From: Rhodoferax sp. GW822-FHT02A01
GTDB lineage: Bacteria > Pseudomonadota > Gammaproteobacteria > Burkholderiales > Burkholderiaceae_C
Length of the DNA: 64,000 nt
NCBI RefSeq assembly: GCF_038784515.1
Contig: NZ_CP152376.1
Location: 2,852,001-2,916,000, forward strand
Direction of reading: 5' to 3'
Shown: positions 17,465-26,859 of the stretch, piece after piece
Position numbering within the stretch: the first letter of the stretch is position 1
Layout: each line of letters starts with the position of its first letter
Translations under genes and position numbers: made by a program
The notes under the pieces: generated by a model
Database searches by the model: none
The model's input: the letters and a program-made list of their open reading frames with translations, nothing else
Told to the model about the DNA's origin: nothing

Positions 17465-18105
17465 ACACCATGCCATCCATCTTGCATACCTGTTTAGTCC
17501 GTCTTGTCCCAAGTCTTTGTCTGATGGTCGGGCTATCGCTGGCGCACCTGGCCACAGCCCAGACGGTCGCTCCAAACGCGGTGCAGGAACACGTCTTGCC
17601 AGCCGACTCGGTGTACCAGCTGGGCGTTCCCCTGAGTGACCAGAATGGCCGTTCATTCCTGTTGAAAGAACATCTGGGCAAGCCAGTGCTGGTCAGCATG
17701 TTCTACACCTCGTGCAAATTTGTCTGTCCCATGCTGATCGACAGCATGGTGCTGACCCAGCAGGGCCTCTCATTACCCGAACAGTCCCGGCTGGATCTGT
17801 TGCTCATCACCTTTGATCCGGAGCGTGACGATGTCAAGAAATTGAAGTCCGTTGCGGTAGCGCGGCAAGTGGACGGTGGCCCGTGGACCTTGGCGCGCGC
17901 AGACAGCATGGGCTCACGAAAACTCGCCGCAACATTTGGCATTCAGTACCGGCAACTGCCAGACGGCGAATTCAACCACACCACTGTGATGGTGCTGCTC
18001 GATAGCCAGGGTCGCATCGTTGGCCGCAGCAAAAAGATGGGCGTTCCCGATCCCGACTTCATTCAGTTGGTGCAGAAAACCATACATCAGCAGGAGCGGC
18101 CATGA
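17461..18105 (+). CDS. SCO1/SenC family copper chaperone/thioredoxin-like protein
   Basis: A 214-aa periplasmic protein with an N-terminal signal sequence and the SCO motif in FYTSCKFVCPM (CxxxC copper/redox pair). The third copper ligand His is in FNHTTVMVLLD. SCO proteins deliver copper to, or reduce thiols of, cupredoxin and CuA sites. Here it is translationally coupled to nirV, so copper insertion into NirK is the likely task. The start ATG is inside the ATGA overlap. Confidence 0.88.
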   Translation: MNTMPSILHTCLVRLVPSLCLMVGLSLAHLATAQTVAPNAVQEHVLPADSVYQLGVPLSDQNGRSFLLKEHLGKPVLVSMFYTSCKFVCPMLIDSMVLTQQGLSLPEQSRLDLLLITFDPERDDVKKLKSVAVARQVDGGPWTLARADSMGSRKLAATFGIQYRQLPDGEFNHTTVMVLLDSQGRIVGRSKKMGVPDPDFIQLVQKTIHQQERP

Positions 18106-18377
18106 AGATTTTGCTGACTCTGGCGCTGATTGGCTCCGCCATATCGTGCAACGCTGCCGAATGGGTGCGCGCCCAAATCGTTGATGGGCCGGAATTGCAC
18201 CAGATCACCCTCAAGCACGAGGCCATCAAAAGCCTGGGCATGGGGGCGATGACCATGCCTTTCCAGGTTGATGAACGCGTGTCGCTGAAGGGCTTCAAGG
18301 TAGGAGACAAGGTCCGATTCCGCGTGCATGCGGACGGGGACTTTCTCCGCATTGACGCCTTGGTGCACACCCCATGA
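18102..18377 (+). CDS. Small periplasmic copper-binding protein (CusF-like domain)
   Basis: A 91-aa protein with a signal peptide ending near ISCNA and one small beta-barrel domain. The pattern LKHEAIKSLGMGAMTMPFQV matches the CusF core, in which a His and two Met residues (here in H.AIK...MGAMTMPF) bind Cu(I). It overlaps both neighbours as ATGA, between the SCO gene and ubiU. It probably hands copper to the SCO protein or NirK, or buffers copper. Confidence 0.8.
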   Translation: MKILLTLALIGSAISCNAAEWVRAQIVDGPELHQITLKHEAIKSLGMGAMTMPFQVDERVSLKGFKVGDKVRFRVHADGDFLRIDALVHTP

Positions 18378-19414
18378 GCAGCCATACCCCGAAGACTGGT
18401 GCACCTGCCGGGACCATGGAACTGGTGTGTCCGGCCGGTAGCCTGCCCGCGCTCAAGGCAGCGGTGGATGCCGGCGCAGATTGCGTCTACCTGGGTTTCA
18501 GGGATGCAACCAACGCACGCAATTTCGCCGGTCTCAATTTTGATGAAGCGGCCATACAAACCGGCATTGCCTATGCCCACGCGCACGGCACCAAGGTGCT
18601 GGTGGCACTCAATACCTATCCGCAGGCCGGTAGCGTACAGACCTGGCACAGTGCCATAGACCGCGCAGCCGCCAATGGCGTGGACGCCGTCATATTGGCC
18701 GATCCTGGACTGATGGGCTTTGCGCAAAAGCACCACCCCGGCTTGCGGCTGCATTTGTCGGTGCAGGGCTCGGCCACCAACTACGAGGCCATCAATTTCT
18801 ACCATCAGCACTTCGGCATTTCCCGCGCCGTGCTGCCGCGCGTGCTGTCCATGGCTCAGGTCGAGCAGGTGCTGCAGAAGACGCCGGTGGAGATCGAGGT
18901 ATTCGGTTTTGGCAGCCTGTGCGTGATGGTGGAAGGGCGCTGTGCGTTGTCCTCCTACGTCACCGGCGAGGCACCCAACACCCATGGCGTGTGCTCGCCA
19001 CCCAAGGCGGTGCGTTGGCAGGAAACGCCGCAGGGACGCGAGTCGCGCCTGAACGGCGTGCTGATAGACCGCTACGCACCCGGTGAGAACGCCGGCTACC
19101 CCACGCTGTGCAAGGGGCGCTTTGACGTGGGCGAGGACAGGAACTACTACGCCGTCGAGGAGCCCACCAGCCTCAACACCCTGGAGCTGTTGCCGCAGCT
19201 GTTGGCCATGGGTGTGCGCGCCATCAAGATAGAAGGGCGCCAGCGCAGTCCAGCGTATGTGGCGCAGGTCACCAAGGTGTGGCGCGAGGCCATAGACAGC
19301 TGCCGCGACAACCCGCACCGGTACTGTGCCAAGCCAGTCTGGATGAGCGCTCTGGACAAGGTGGCCGAAGGCCAGCAGCACACCCTGGGCGCTTATCACC
19401 GGCCCTGGAAATAG
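18374..19414 (+). CDS. ubiU: O2-independent ubiquinone hydroxylation protein UbiU (peptidase U32 family)
   Basis: A 346-aa U32-family protein beginning, after a short leader, with MELVCPAGSLPALKAAVDAGADCVYLGFR. Cysteines expected to bind a 4Fe-4S cluster are seen in FGSLCVMVEGRC, THGVCSPPK and YPTLCKGRFD. UbiU and UbiV form a complex that hydroxylates ubiquinone precursors without O2. It begins in an ATGA overlap with the CusF-like gene and is followed by ubiV and ubiT, which confirms the assignment against other U32 proteases. Confidence 0.9.
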   Translation: MSSHTPKTGAPAGTMELVCPAGSLPALKAAVDAGADCVYLGFRDATNARNFAGLNFDEAAIQTGIAYAHAHGTKVLVALNTYPQAGSVQTWHSAIDRAAANGVDAVILADPGLMGFAQKHHPGLRLHLSVQGSATNYEAINFYHQHFGISRAVLPRVLSMAQVEQVLQKTPVEIEVFGFGSLCVMVEGRCALSSYVTGEAPNTHGVCSPPKAVRWQETPQGRESRLNGVLIDRYAPGENAGYPTLCKGRFDVGEDRNYYAVEEPTSLNTLELLPQLLAMGVRAIKIEGRQRSPAYVAQVTKVWREAIDSCRDNPHRYCAKPVWMSALDKVAEGQQHTLGAYHRPWK

Positions 19415-19442
19415 CCCTATCCCTTGTTTGAGGAACGCAGGC

Positions 19443-20363
19443 ATGAAGCTCGCCCTTGGTCCCTTGCTCTACTACTGGCCGCGTGCAACCACACTGGCCT
19501 TCTATGACATGGTTGAAAGCGCGCCGGTGGACATCGTCTACCTGGGCGAAGCCGTGTGTTCGCGCCGCCATGAGCTGCGTCTGAATGACTGGCTGGAGAT
19601 TGCCGCGCGCCTGCGGTCTGTCGGCAAGCAGGTCGTACTGTCCACGCAGGTGCTGATCGAGTCTGGTGCCGACGTCACGGTGCTGCACAAGATCGCGCGC
19701 AACACCGACTACCAAGTGGAGGCCAATGACATGGGCGCCGTGCATTGCCTGACGCCCCAATCGCCTTTTGTGGCCGGTCCCCACCTCAACATCTACAACC
19801 TGCCCACACTGCAATGGCTGGCCACTCTGGGCGCCCAGCGCTGGGTGGTTCCACTGGAGATGGGGCGTGAAGACCTTGCCCTCATGTTGCGGGGGCGTCC
19901 GGCCGATCTGCAGACGGAAGTGTTTGTCTATGGTCGCATGCCGCTGGCCTTTTCGGCGCGCTGCTTTACCGCGCGCCACCACAACGTGCCAAAGGATGAC
20001 TGCCGCTTCAGCTGCATGGATTATCCCGACGGCCTCCTGATGCGCACGCGTGAGGACGCGAGCTTCCTGATACTCAATGGCGTACAGACGCAGTCGGCCC
20101 GCGTGCAACTGCTGCTGGATGAGTTGGAGGACATGCGCGCTCTGGGCGTTGACGTGGTACGCGTCAGCCCGCAAGCACGGCATACGCCAGACATCCTGCA
20201 GGCCTTTGACGCGGTGCTACGGGGGCGGCAATCGGCGGCCCAGGCGAAGCAGGCCATTGCTGCGTACCTGCCGGGCGAGGCCTGCAACGGCTACTGGTAT
20301 GGCAAGCCCGGACTCGATCGGATGGAAGCCGCAGCGCCTGCTGCATCCGTTGCGCTGGATTGA
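19443..20363 (+). CDS. ubiV: O2-independent ubiquinone hydroxylation protein UbiV
   Basis: A 306-aa U32-family partner of UbiU. Likely cluster cysteines are in YLGEAVCSRRHELR and in SARCFTARHHNVPKDDCRFSC, which reproduces the four-cysteine pattern of UbiV. The ATG before KLALGPLLYYWPR gives the normal N-terminus; the longer frame adds five residues only. It lies 28 bp after ubiU. Confidence 0.9.
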   Translation: MKLALGPLLYYWPRATTLAFYDMVESAPVDIVYLGEAVCSRRHELRLNDWLEIAARLRSVGKQVVLSTQVLIESGADVTVLHKIARNTDYQVEANDMGAVHCLTPQSPFVAGPHLNIYNLPTLQWLATLGAQRWVVPLEMGREDLALMLRGRPADLQTEVFVYGRMPLAFSARCFTARHHNVPKDDCRFSCMDYPDGLLMRTREDASFLILNGVQTQSARVQLLLDELEDMRALGVDVVRVSPQARHTPDILQAFDAVLRGRQSAAQAKQAIAAYLPGEACNGYWYGKPGLDRMEAAAPAASVALD

Positions 20364-20378
20364 TTCACAAGGACCACC

Positions 20379-20861
20379 ATGACCTCTCCCACCTATCTCA
20401 TACCCAGGCCATTGGGCGAGGTGCTCGCGCGCCTGCCGGTGTACCCTGGTTCGCTGCTGTTTGTTGCAGCTCTGAATCTGGCGCTGGCCAGGCATCTTGG
20501 CGGTGATGTAGCACCCCTGCTGGCAGGCAGGAAGCTGCGTCTGCGCGTGACCGACACCCATTGGGTCTTTGACTTCGAATGGTGCAAGGGCCGCTTTGTC
20601 GCCAGGCAGCCTGCTGCGCAGTGGGTGGATGCCGACCTCACCATCAGCGCCAGCGCCTATGACTTCCTGCTGCTGGCGCGCCGTCAGGAAGATCCGGATA
20701 CCCTGTTCTTCTGTCGGCGTCTGGCCATGGAGGGCGACACCGAGCTCGGGCTGTTGGTGAAGAACACGCTGGACGCGATGGACATGCCGCCGTTCACTCT
20801 GGAGTCCTTCCATCCCAGGCGCGTTCTGTCCGGTCTCGCGGCCAGGTTTGCAGCGCGCTGA
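20379..20861 (+). CDS. ubiT: SCP2 domain lipid carrier UbiT for anaerobic ubiquinone synthesis
   Basis: A 160-aa protein with an SCP2 sterol-carrier-type domain, with KLRLRVTDTHWVFDFEW and DADLTISASAYDFLLLARRQEDPDTLFFCRRLAMEGDTELGL as the key region. UbiT binds isoprenoid quinone intermediates and is required for the O2-independent pathway. The gene order ubiU-ubiV-ubiT supports this rather than UbiJ, the aerobic counterpart. Confidence 0.88.
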   Translation: MTSPTYLIPRPLGEVLARLPVYPGSLLFVAALNLALARHLGGDVAPLLAGRKLRLRVTDTHWVFDFEWCKGRFVARQPAAQWVDADLTISASAYDFLLLARRQEDPDTLFFCRRLAMEGDTELGLLVKNTLDAMDMPPFTLESFHPRRVLSGLAARFAAR

Positions 20862-20889
20862 AGTCCGCATTCCACGTCAGCACCCTTGC

Positions 20890-21477
20890 ATGAAAAAAAT
20901 CATTGTTGCCATCACCGGTGCCAGTGGCGCCATCTACGGCGTGCGCCTTCTGCAGTTGCTCAAGGCCACCCCGGGCGTGCAGACCCACCTCACCGTGTCG
21001 CCCTCCGGGCTATTGACCCTGCGCCATGAGTTGGACATGAACCGCTCCCAACTGGATGCGTTGGCCGATGTGGTGCACGCCTCGCATGACGTGGGGGCGC
21101 AGATTGCCAGCGGCTCTTTTCAGTGTGACGCCATGGTGATTGCGCCGTGCTCCATGCGCACCCTGGGCGCCGTGGCACAGGGCCTGTCCGACAACCTGGT
21201 GACGCGCGCGGCCGATGTGATGCTAAAGGAGCGCCGGCGCCTGGTACTGATGGCGCGTGAAACTCCGCTGAACCTGGCGCATCTGCGCAACATGACGCTG
21301 GTCACCGAGATGGGTGGCATCATCTTCCCACCCGTGCCCAGCTTCTATCACCGGCCTGCATCCGTGGACGACATGGTCAATCAAAGCGTGGGTCGCGTGC
21401 TGGACTTGTTGGGTCTGCCGCTGGTTCATACGCCACGCTGGGCCGGGTTGCCGCAAGTCGCCACCGCAGTGGACTGA
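20890..21477 (+). CDS. ubiX: Flavin prenyltransferase UbiX
   Basis: A 195-aa flavoprotein with KKIIVAITGASGAIYGVRLL at the start and IAPCSMRTLGAVAQG. It builds the prenylated FMN cofactor needed by UbiD decarboxylase. The chosen ATG gives the canonical N-terminus; the longer frame overlaps ubiT. The cofactor-maker and its client decarboxylase are adjacent and 6 bp apart. Confidence 0.93.
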   Translation: MKKIIVAITGASGAIYGVRLLQLLKATPGVQTHLTVSPSGLLTLRHELDMNRSQLDALADVVHASHDVGAQIASGSFQCDAMVIAPCSMRTLGAVAQGLSDNLVTRAADVMLKERRRLVLMARETPLNLAHLRNMTLVTEMGGIIFPPVPSFYHRPASVDDMVNQSVGRVLDLLGLPLVHTPRWAGLPQVATAVD

Positions 21478-21483
21478 GTTGCC

Positions 21484-22968
21484 ATGGCGTACCGTGATCT
21501 GCGGGAGTTCATTGCCCAGCTGGAACAGATCGGCGAGCTCAAGCGCGTGACGCAGCCGGTATCGCCGCATCTGGAAATGACGGCGCTGTGCGACCGCAGC
21601 TTGCGTGCGGATGGTCCGGCCCTGCTGTTCGAAAATCCCACGGGCCACAGCATCCCGGTGTTGGGCAATCTGTTTGGCAGCACGCGCCGCGTGGCACTGG
21701 GCATGGGCGTGAACGACATGGGCGAATTGCGCAAGTTCGGCCAGGTGCTGGCCAGCCTGAAGGAGCCGCAGGCGCCGCGCGGCCTGAAGGAGTTCATGGG
21801 CCTGGGCGCCCTGGTCAAGACGCTGTGGAGCATGACGCCCAAGGAGCAGCGCAGCGCTCCCTGCCAGGACGTAGTGCTGGAAGCCAGTGACGTGGATCTG
21901 GGCAGCCTGCCGATACAGCACTGCTGGCCCGGCGACGTTGCACCGCTCATCACCTGGGGGCTGGTGATTACCAAGGGGCCCAACAAGCCGCGGCAAAACC
22001 TGGGCATCTACCGCCAGCAAGTGCTCGCGCGCAACCAGCTCATCATGCGTTGGTTGCCCCAGCGTGGTGGCGCACTGGACTTTCGCGAGCATGGACTGGC
22101 CCGCCCCGGCGAGCCGTATCCGGTCTGCGTCGCCCTGGGGGCTGACCCCGCCACCATTCTGGGTGCCGTCACGCCTGTGCCTGACAGCCTGTCCGAGTAC
22201 CAGTTTGCCGGGCTGTTGCGTGGCTGCCGTACCGAGTTGGTCAAGGCCCTGGGCAGCGATCTGCGGGTACCGGCTTCGAGCGAGATCGTGCTCGAGGGGC
22301 ACATCTATCCGGACCCAACCCATGGCAGCGGCTATCAACATGCGCTGGAAGGTCCGTATGGCGATCACACGGGTTACTACAACGAGCAAGCCAGTTTCCC
22401 GGTGTTCACGGTGGACCGCATCACGCGCAAGCACCAGCCCATCTACCACTCCACATACACCGGCAGGCCGCCGGACGAACCAGCCATGCTTGCCCTGGCC
22501 ATGAACGAACTGTTCGTGCCGCTGTTGCAGCGCCAGTACCCGGAAATCACTGACTTCTATCTGCCGCCGGAGGGCTGCAGTTACCGGATGGCAGTTGTGC
22601 AGATACGCAAGTCCTATCCCGGCCATGCACGTCGGGTGATGTTTGGCATATGGAGTTTTCTGCGCCAGTTCATGTACACCAAGTTCATTGTGGTGGTCGA
22701 CGAAGACATCAACATCCGCGACTGGGCTGAAGTGATCTGGGCCATCACAACGCGTGTGGACCCGACGCGCGACACGTTCCTGGCCGACAACACGCCCATC
22801 GACTATCTGGACTTTGCGTCACCGGTGGTGGGGCTGGGCAGCAAGATGGGTCTGGATGCCACCAACAAATGGCCCGGCGAGACCAGCCGCGAATGGGGTC
22901 GCCCCATGACCATGGACGCCGCAGTCAGCCGCCGCATGGAAGCGGTCTGGCAGTCCCTCCAATCCTGA
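21484..22968 (+). CDS. ubiD: 4-hydroxy-3-polyprenylbenzoate decarboxylase UbiD
   Basis: A 494-aa prenyl-FMN-dependent decarboxylase. It has the UbiD pattern throughout, including [18 protein letters not shown] at the start, the GIYRQQV and [18 protein letters not shown] segments, and an active-site Glu-rich part around [11 protein letters not shown]. It removes the carboxyl group of the polyprenylated hydroxybenzoate in ubiquinone synthesis. It is the last gene of the nirK-led series; the next gene has its own NorR/sigma-54 promoter. Confidence 0.94.
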   Translation: MAYRDLREFIAQLEQIGELKRVTQPVSPHLEMTALCDRSLRADGPALLFENPTGHSIPVLGNLFGSTRRVALGMGVNDMGELRKFGQVLASLKEPQAPRGLKEFMGLGALVKTLWSMTPKEQRSAPCQDVVLEASDVDLGSLPIQHCWPGDVAPLITWGLVITKGPNKPRQNLGIYRQQVLARNQLIMRWLPQRGGALDFREHGLARPGEPYPVCVALGADPATILGAVTPVPDSLSEYQFAGLLRGCRTELVKALGSDLRVPASSEIVLEGHIYPDPTHGSGYQHALEGPYGDHTGYYNEQASFPVFTVDRITRKHQPIYHSTYTGRPPDEPAMLALAMNELFVPLLQRQYPEITDFYLPPEGCSYRMAVVQIRKSYPGHARRVMFGIWSFLRQFMYTKFIVVVDEDINIRDWAEVIWAITTRVDPTRDTFLADNTPIDYLDFASPVVGLGSKMGLDATNKWPGETSREWGRPMTMDAAVSRRMEAVWQSLQS

Positions 22969-23008
22969 GCCCCTGGTCGCGGGCACCGCTGATCTTCTCC
23001 TGCAAATG

Positions 23009-23067
23009 GGTTTTTAATACCCATTAAATGGTATTAAGTACCCTATTTGATTGGGGTTTTAAATACC
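23009..23067. promoter_or_regulatory. Three perfect NorR boxes upstream of norC
   Basis: GGT-N7-ACC occurs three times without mismatch, at 23009-23021, 23030-23042 and 23055-23067. Centre spacings are 21 and 25 bp, almost the same as upstream of nirK. The boxes lie 41-99 bp upstream of a -24/-12 promoter in an AT-rich 237-bp gap. Confidence 0.85.
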
Positions 23068-23077
23068 ATTAATTATG

Positions 23078-23090
23078 CAACTTATTGATT
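23078..23090 (-). promoter_or_regulatory. Putative IHF site upstream of norC
   Basis: CAACTTATTGATT fits the reverse complement of the IHF consensus. It sits between NorR boxes and sigma-54 promoter at the same relative position as in the nirK promoter, with flanking sequence also conserved (TTGATTTA-ATGAA-AAAT). Confidence 0.55.
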
Positions 23091-23107
23091 TATATGAATA
23101 AATTAGC

Positions 23108-23122
23108 TGGCACATCGCTTGC
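23108..23122 (+). promoter_or_regulatory. Sigma-54 (-24/-12) promoter of norCB
   Basis: TGGCAC-N5-TTGC has correct GG/GC spacing, about 84 bp upstream of the norC ATG. Together with the upstream NorR boxes it indicates NO-induced, RpoN-dependent transcription of the nor operon. Confidence 0.87.
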
Positions 23123-23205
23123 GATATGCGTAGTGGATTGAATCTATTCGCCTGTCGACGACCAACCCGGTCAGTCGATGTGACACAACTTGAAGAGGAA
23201 TACAT

Positions 23206-25084
<1,879 letters not shown>

Positions 25085-25116
25085 AGGCATCCATTCACCT
25101 GCTGCCACCAGACGCC

Positions 25117-25725
25117 ATGAACAGCATCACATTGAGTGCCCGCACAGCGGGCAGCAGCAGCCGGGGAGCGCGCACAGCCCTTCCCGGTGATCTGGCAGTC
25201 TGGATCTTCATCTTTGCCGAGCTGCTGGTATTTGCCGTGCTGTTCCTGGCCTATGCGCTGGCACGGCGGTCGCACATAGACCTGTTCAACAGCGAGCAGG
25301 CTCTGCTGGACCGCCAGGGCGGCTTGATCAACACCCTGGTGCTGATCAGCAGCAGCTATGCGGTGGCCTGTGCCGGCGCCGCCATTCGGGCCAACCGGGT
25401 GCGCGCCTGCATGCTCTGGCTATGTGGCGCCTGGGCGCTGGGTGCGGTATTCCTGACCCTCAAAGCCATGGAGTTCAGTCACGACGCAGCGATTGGCATG
25501 CAGCTCTCGCGCAACCTCTTCGACATGTTTTATCTGTCGCTCACTTTCTTTCACTTCATGCATGTGCTGATGGCCATGGTGATTGTGTCGGTGGTCATCC
25601 ACAACACTTGGCTGGGGCGCTACAGCGCTGCCTCCCATGTCGGCGTGGAGACCGCCAGTTCCTACTGGCACATGGTGGATCTGGTCTGGATCATCCTGTT
25701 CGTGCTGGTCTATGTATTGCACTGA
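25117..25725 (+). CDS. norE: NorE: cytochrome c oxidase subunit III-like protein of the nor operon
   Basis: A 202-aa protein with five or so membrane helices and the subunit III pattern: PGDLAVWIFIFAELLVFAVLFLAY at the start and FFHFMHVLMAMVIVSVV later. NorE is thought to help assembly or activity of NO reductase; its exact role is not established. It lies 32 bp after norB and overlaps norF. Confidence 0.87.
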   Translation: MNSITLSARTAGSSSRGARTALPGDLAVWIFIFAELLVFAVLFLAYALARRSHIDLFNSEQALLDRQGGLINTLVLISSSYAVACAGAAIRANRVRACMLWLCGAWALGAVFLTLKAMEFSHDAAIGMQLSRNLFDMFYLSLTFFHFMHVLMAMVIVSVVIHNTWLGRYSAASHVGVETASSYWHMVDLVWIILFVLVYVLH

Positions 25726-26018
25726 TGGCACACCCTGACAACACCACTACCGCGGCGTTGCAACGCGCGCCCGCGCAGCATCTGCCAGCCGTCTGGAGTG
25801 CGCTGCTGCTACTGACGCTGCTCAGCTACTACGGCCTGAGCCGGTTTTCCGAGGGGACCTTTGTGCCCCTGGTGCTGGCTGCCATGTGGCTCAAGGGCCA
25901 GTTGCTGGTGGACCAGTTCATGGGCTTGCGCCAAGTGCGCAGGTTCTGGCGCGCCTTGATGGCGCTGTATCTGTTGGGAGTGACCGTGGCCATCGGCCTG
26001 GCATTCCTGCTTGACTAA
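25725..26018 (+). CDS. norF: NorF: small membrane protein of the nor operon (COX IV-like)
   Basis: A 97-aa protein with three hydrophobic segments (LLLTLLSYYGLSRF, FVPLVLAAMWLKGQLLVDQFMG, and LYLLGVTVAIGLAFLL). It matches the small cytochrome oxidase subunit IV-like NorF by size, pattern and position after norE. The start overlaps the norE stop (TGATG). A longer reading of this frame covers norE and is rejected. Confidence 0.8.
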   Translation: MAHPDNTTTAALQRAPAQHLPAVWSALLLLTLLSYYGLSRFSEGTFVPLVLAAMWLKGQLLVDQFMGLRQVRRFWRALMALYLLGVTVAIGLAFLLD

Positions 26019-26044
26019 CTCTGAACACTGCACAGGTGCACACC

Positions 26045-26857
26045 ATGACGCTTCTATCCTTGCACAAACCCCATGCCTCCGACATCCCGGCCTACGTGGC
26101 CGTCGATCAGGAAGTCGAGGTCTTTCAAATGGCCTGGCGCAGCCATCTGCCGGTACTGCTCAAAGGGCCGACCGGCTGCGGCAAGACCCGTTTTGTGGAG
26201 CACATGGCCGCGCGCCTGAAGCGCCCCCTGTTCACGGTGTCCTGCCATGACGATCTGAGCGCTGCCGATCTGGTGGGGCGCCATCTGATAGGAGCTGATG
26301 GCACCTACTGGGTGGATGGACCGCTCACCCAGGCCGTGCGCCAAGGCGGGATTTGCTATCTGGACGAGATTGTCGAAGCACGCAAGGACACCACGGTGGT
26401 GCTGCATTCGCTTTCGGACGACAGGCGCATCCTTCCGATAGATCGCCTGGGGCTGGTGCTGGAGGCACCACCCGAATTCATGCTGGTGGTGTCCTACAAC
26501 CCGGGCTACCAGCACCTGATGAAGGCCCTGAAACCCAGCACGCGCCAGCGCTTTGTGTCGCTGGCCTTTGACTTCCCGGATGCGGCCCTGGAGCAGCAGA
26601 TTGTGGTGGGCGAAACCGGCATTGCATCGGCCCTGGCCAAGCAGTTGGTGACATTGGCCCGCGCGCTGCGGCAGACCGCCGACCACGATCTGGAAGAGGC
26701 ACCCGGCACGCGCCTTCTGGTGGATGTTGCCCGCCTGATCGTGCAAGGCTGCAACCCGCAACTGGCCTGCCGCGTCGGCATGATCGAATGCGTTACCGAC
26801 GACCCCGAGATGGTGCGTGCACTGATGCAGGTGGTGCAAGCCATCTTGGGTGACTAG
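26045..26857 (+). CDS. norQ: NorQ: MoxR/CbbQ-type AAA+ ATPase for NO reductase activation
   Basis: A 270-aa AAA+ ATPase. Walker A is in LLKGPTGCGKTRFVEHMAARL, Walker B in GGICYLDEIVEARKD, and the C-terminal CbbQ_C part follows. CbbQ/NorQ proteins work with a VWA partner (here NorD) to activate metal enzymes, in this case insertion of the non-haem iron of NorB. I use the ATG three codons after an alternative GTG because both are in frame and ATG is the usual choice. Confidence 0.92.
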   Translation: MTLLSLHKPHASDIPAYVAVDQEVEVFQMAWRSHLPVLLKGPTGCGKTRFVEHMAARLKRPLFTVSCHDDLSAADLVGRHLIGADGTYWVDGPLTQAVRQGGICYLDEIVEARKDTTVVLHSLSDDRRILPIDRLGLVLEAPPEFMLVVSYNPGYQHLMKALKPSTRQRFVSLAFDFPDAALEQQIVVGETGIASALAKQLVTLARALRQTADHDLEEAPGTRLLVDVARLIVQGCNPQLACRVGMIECVTDDPEMVRALMQVVQAILGD

Positions 26858-26859
26858 GC

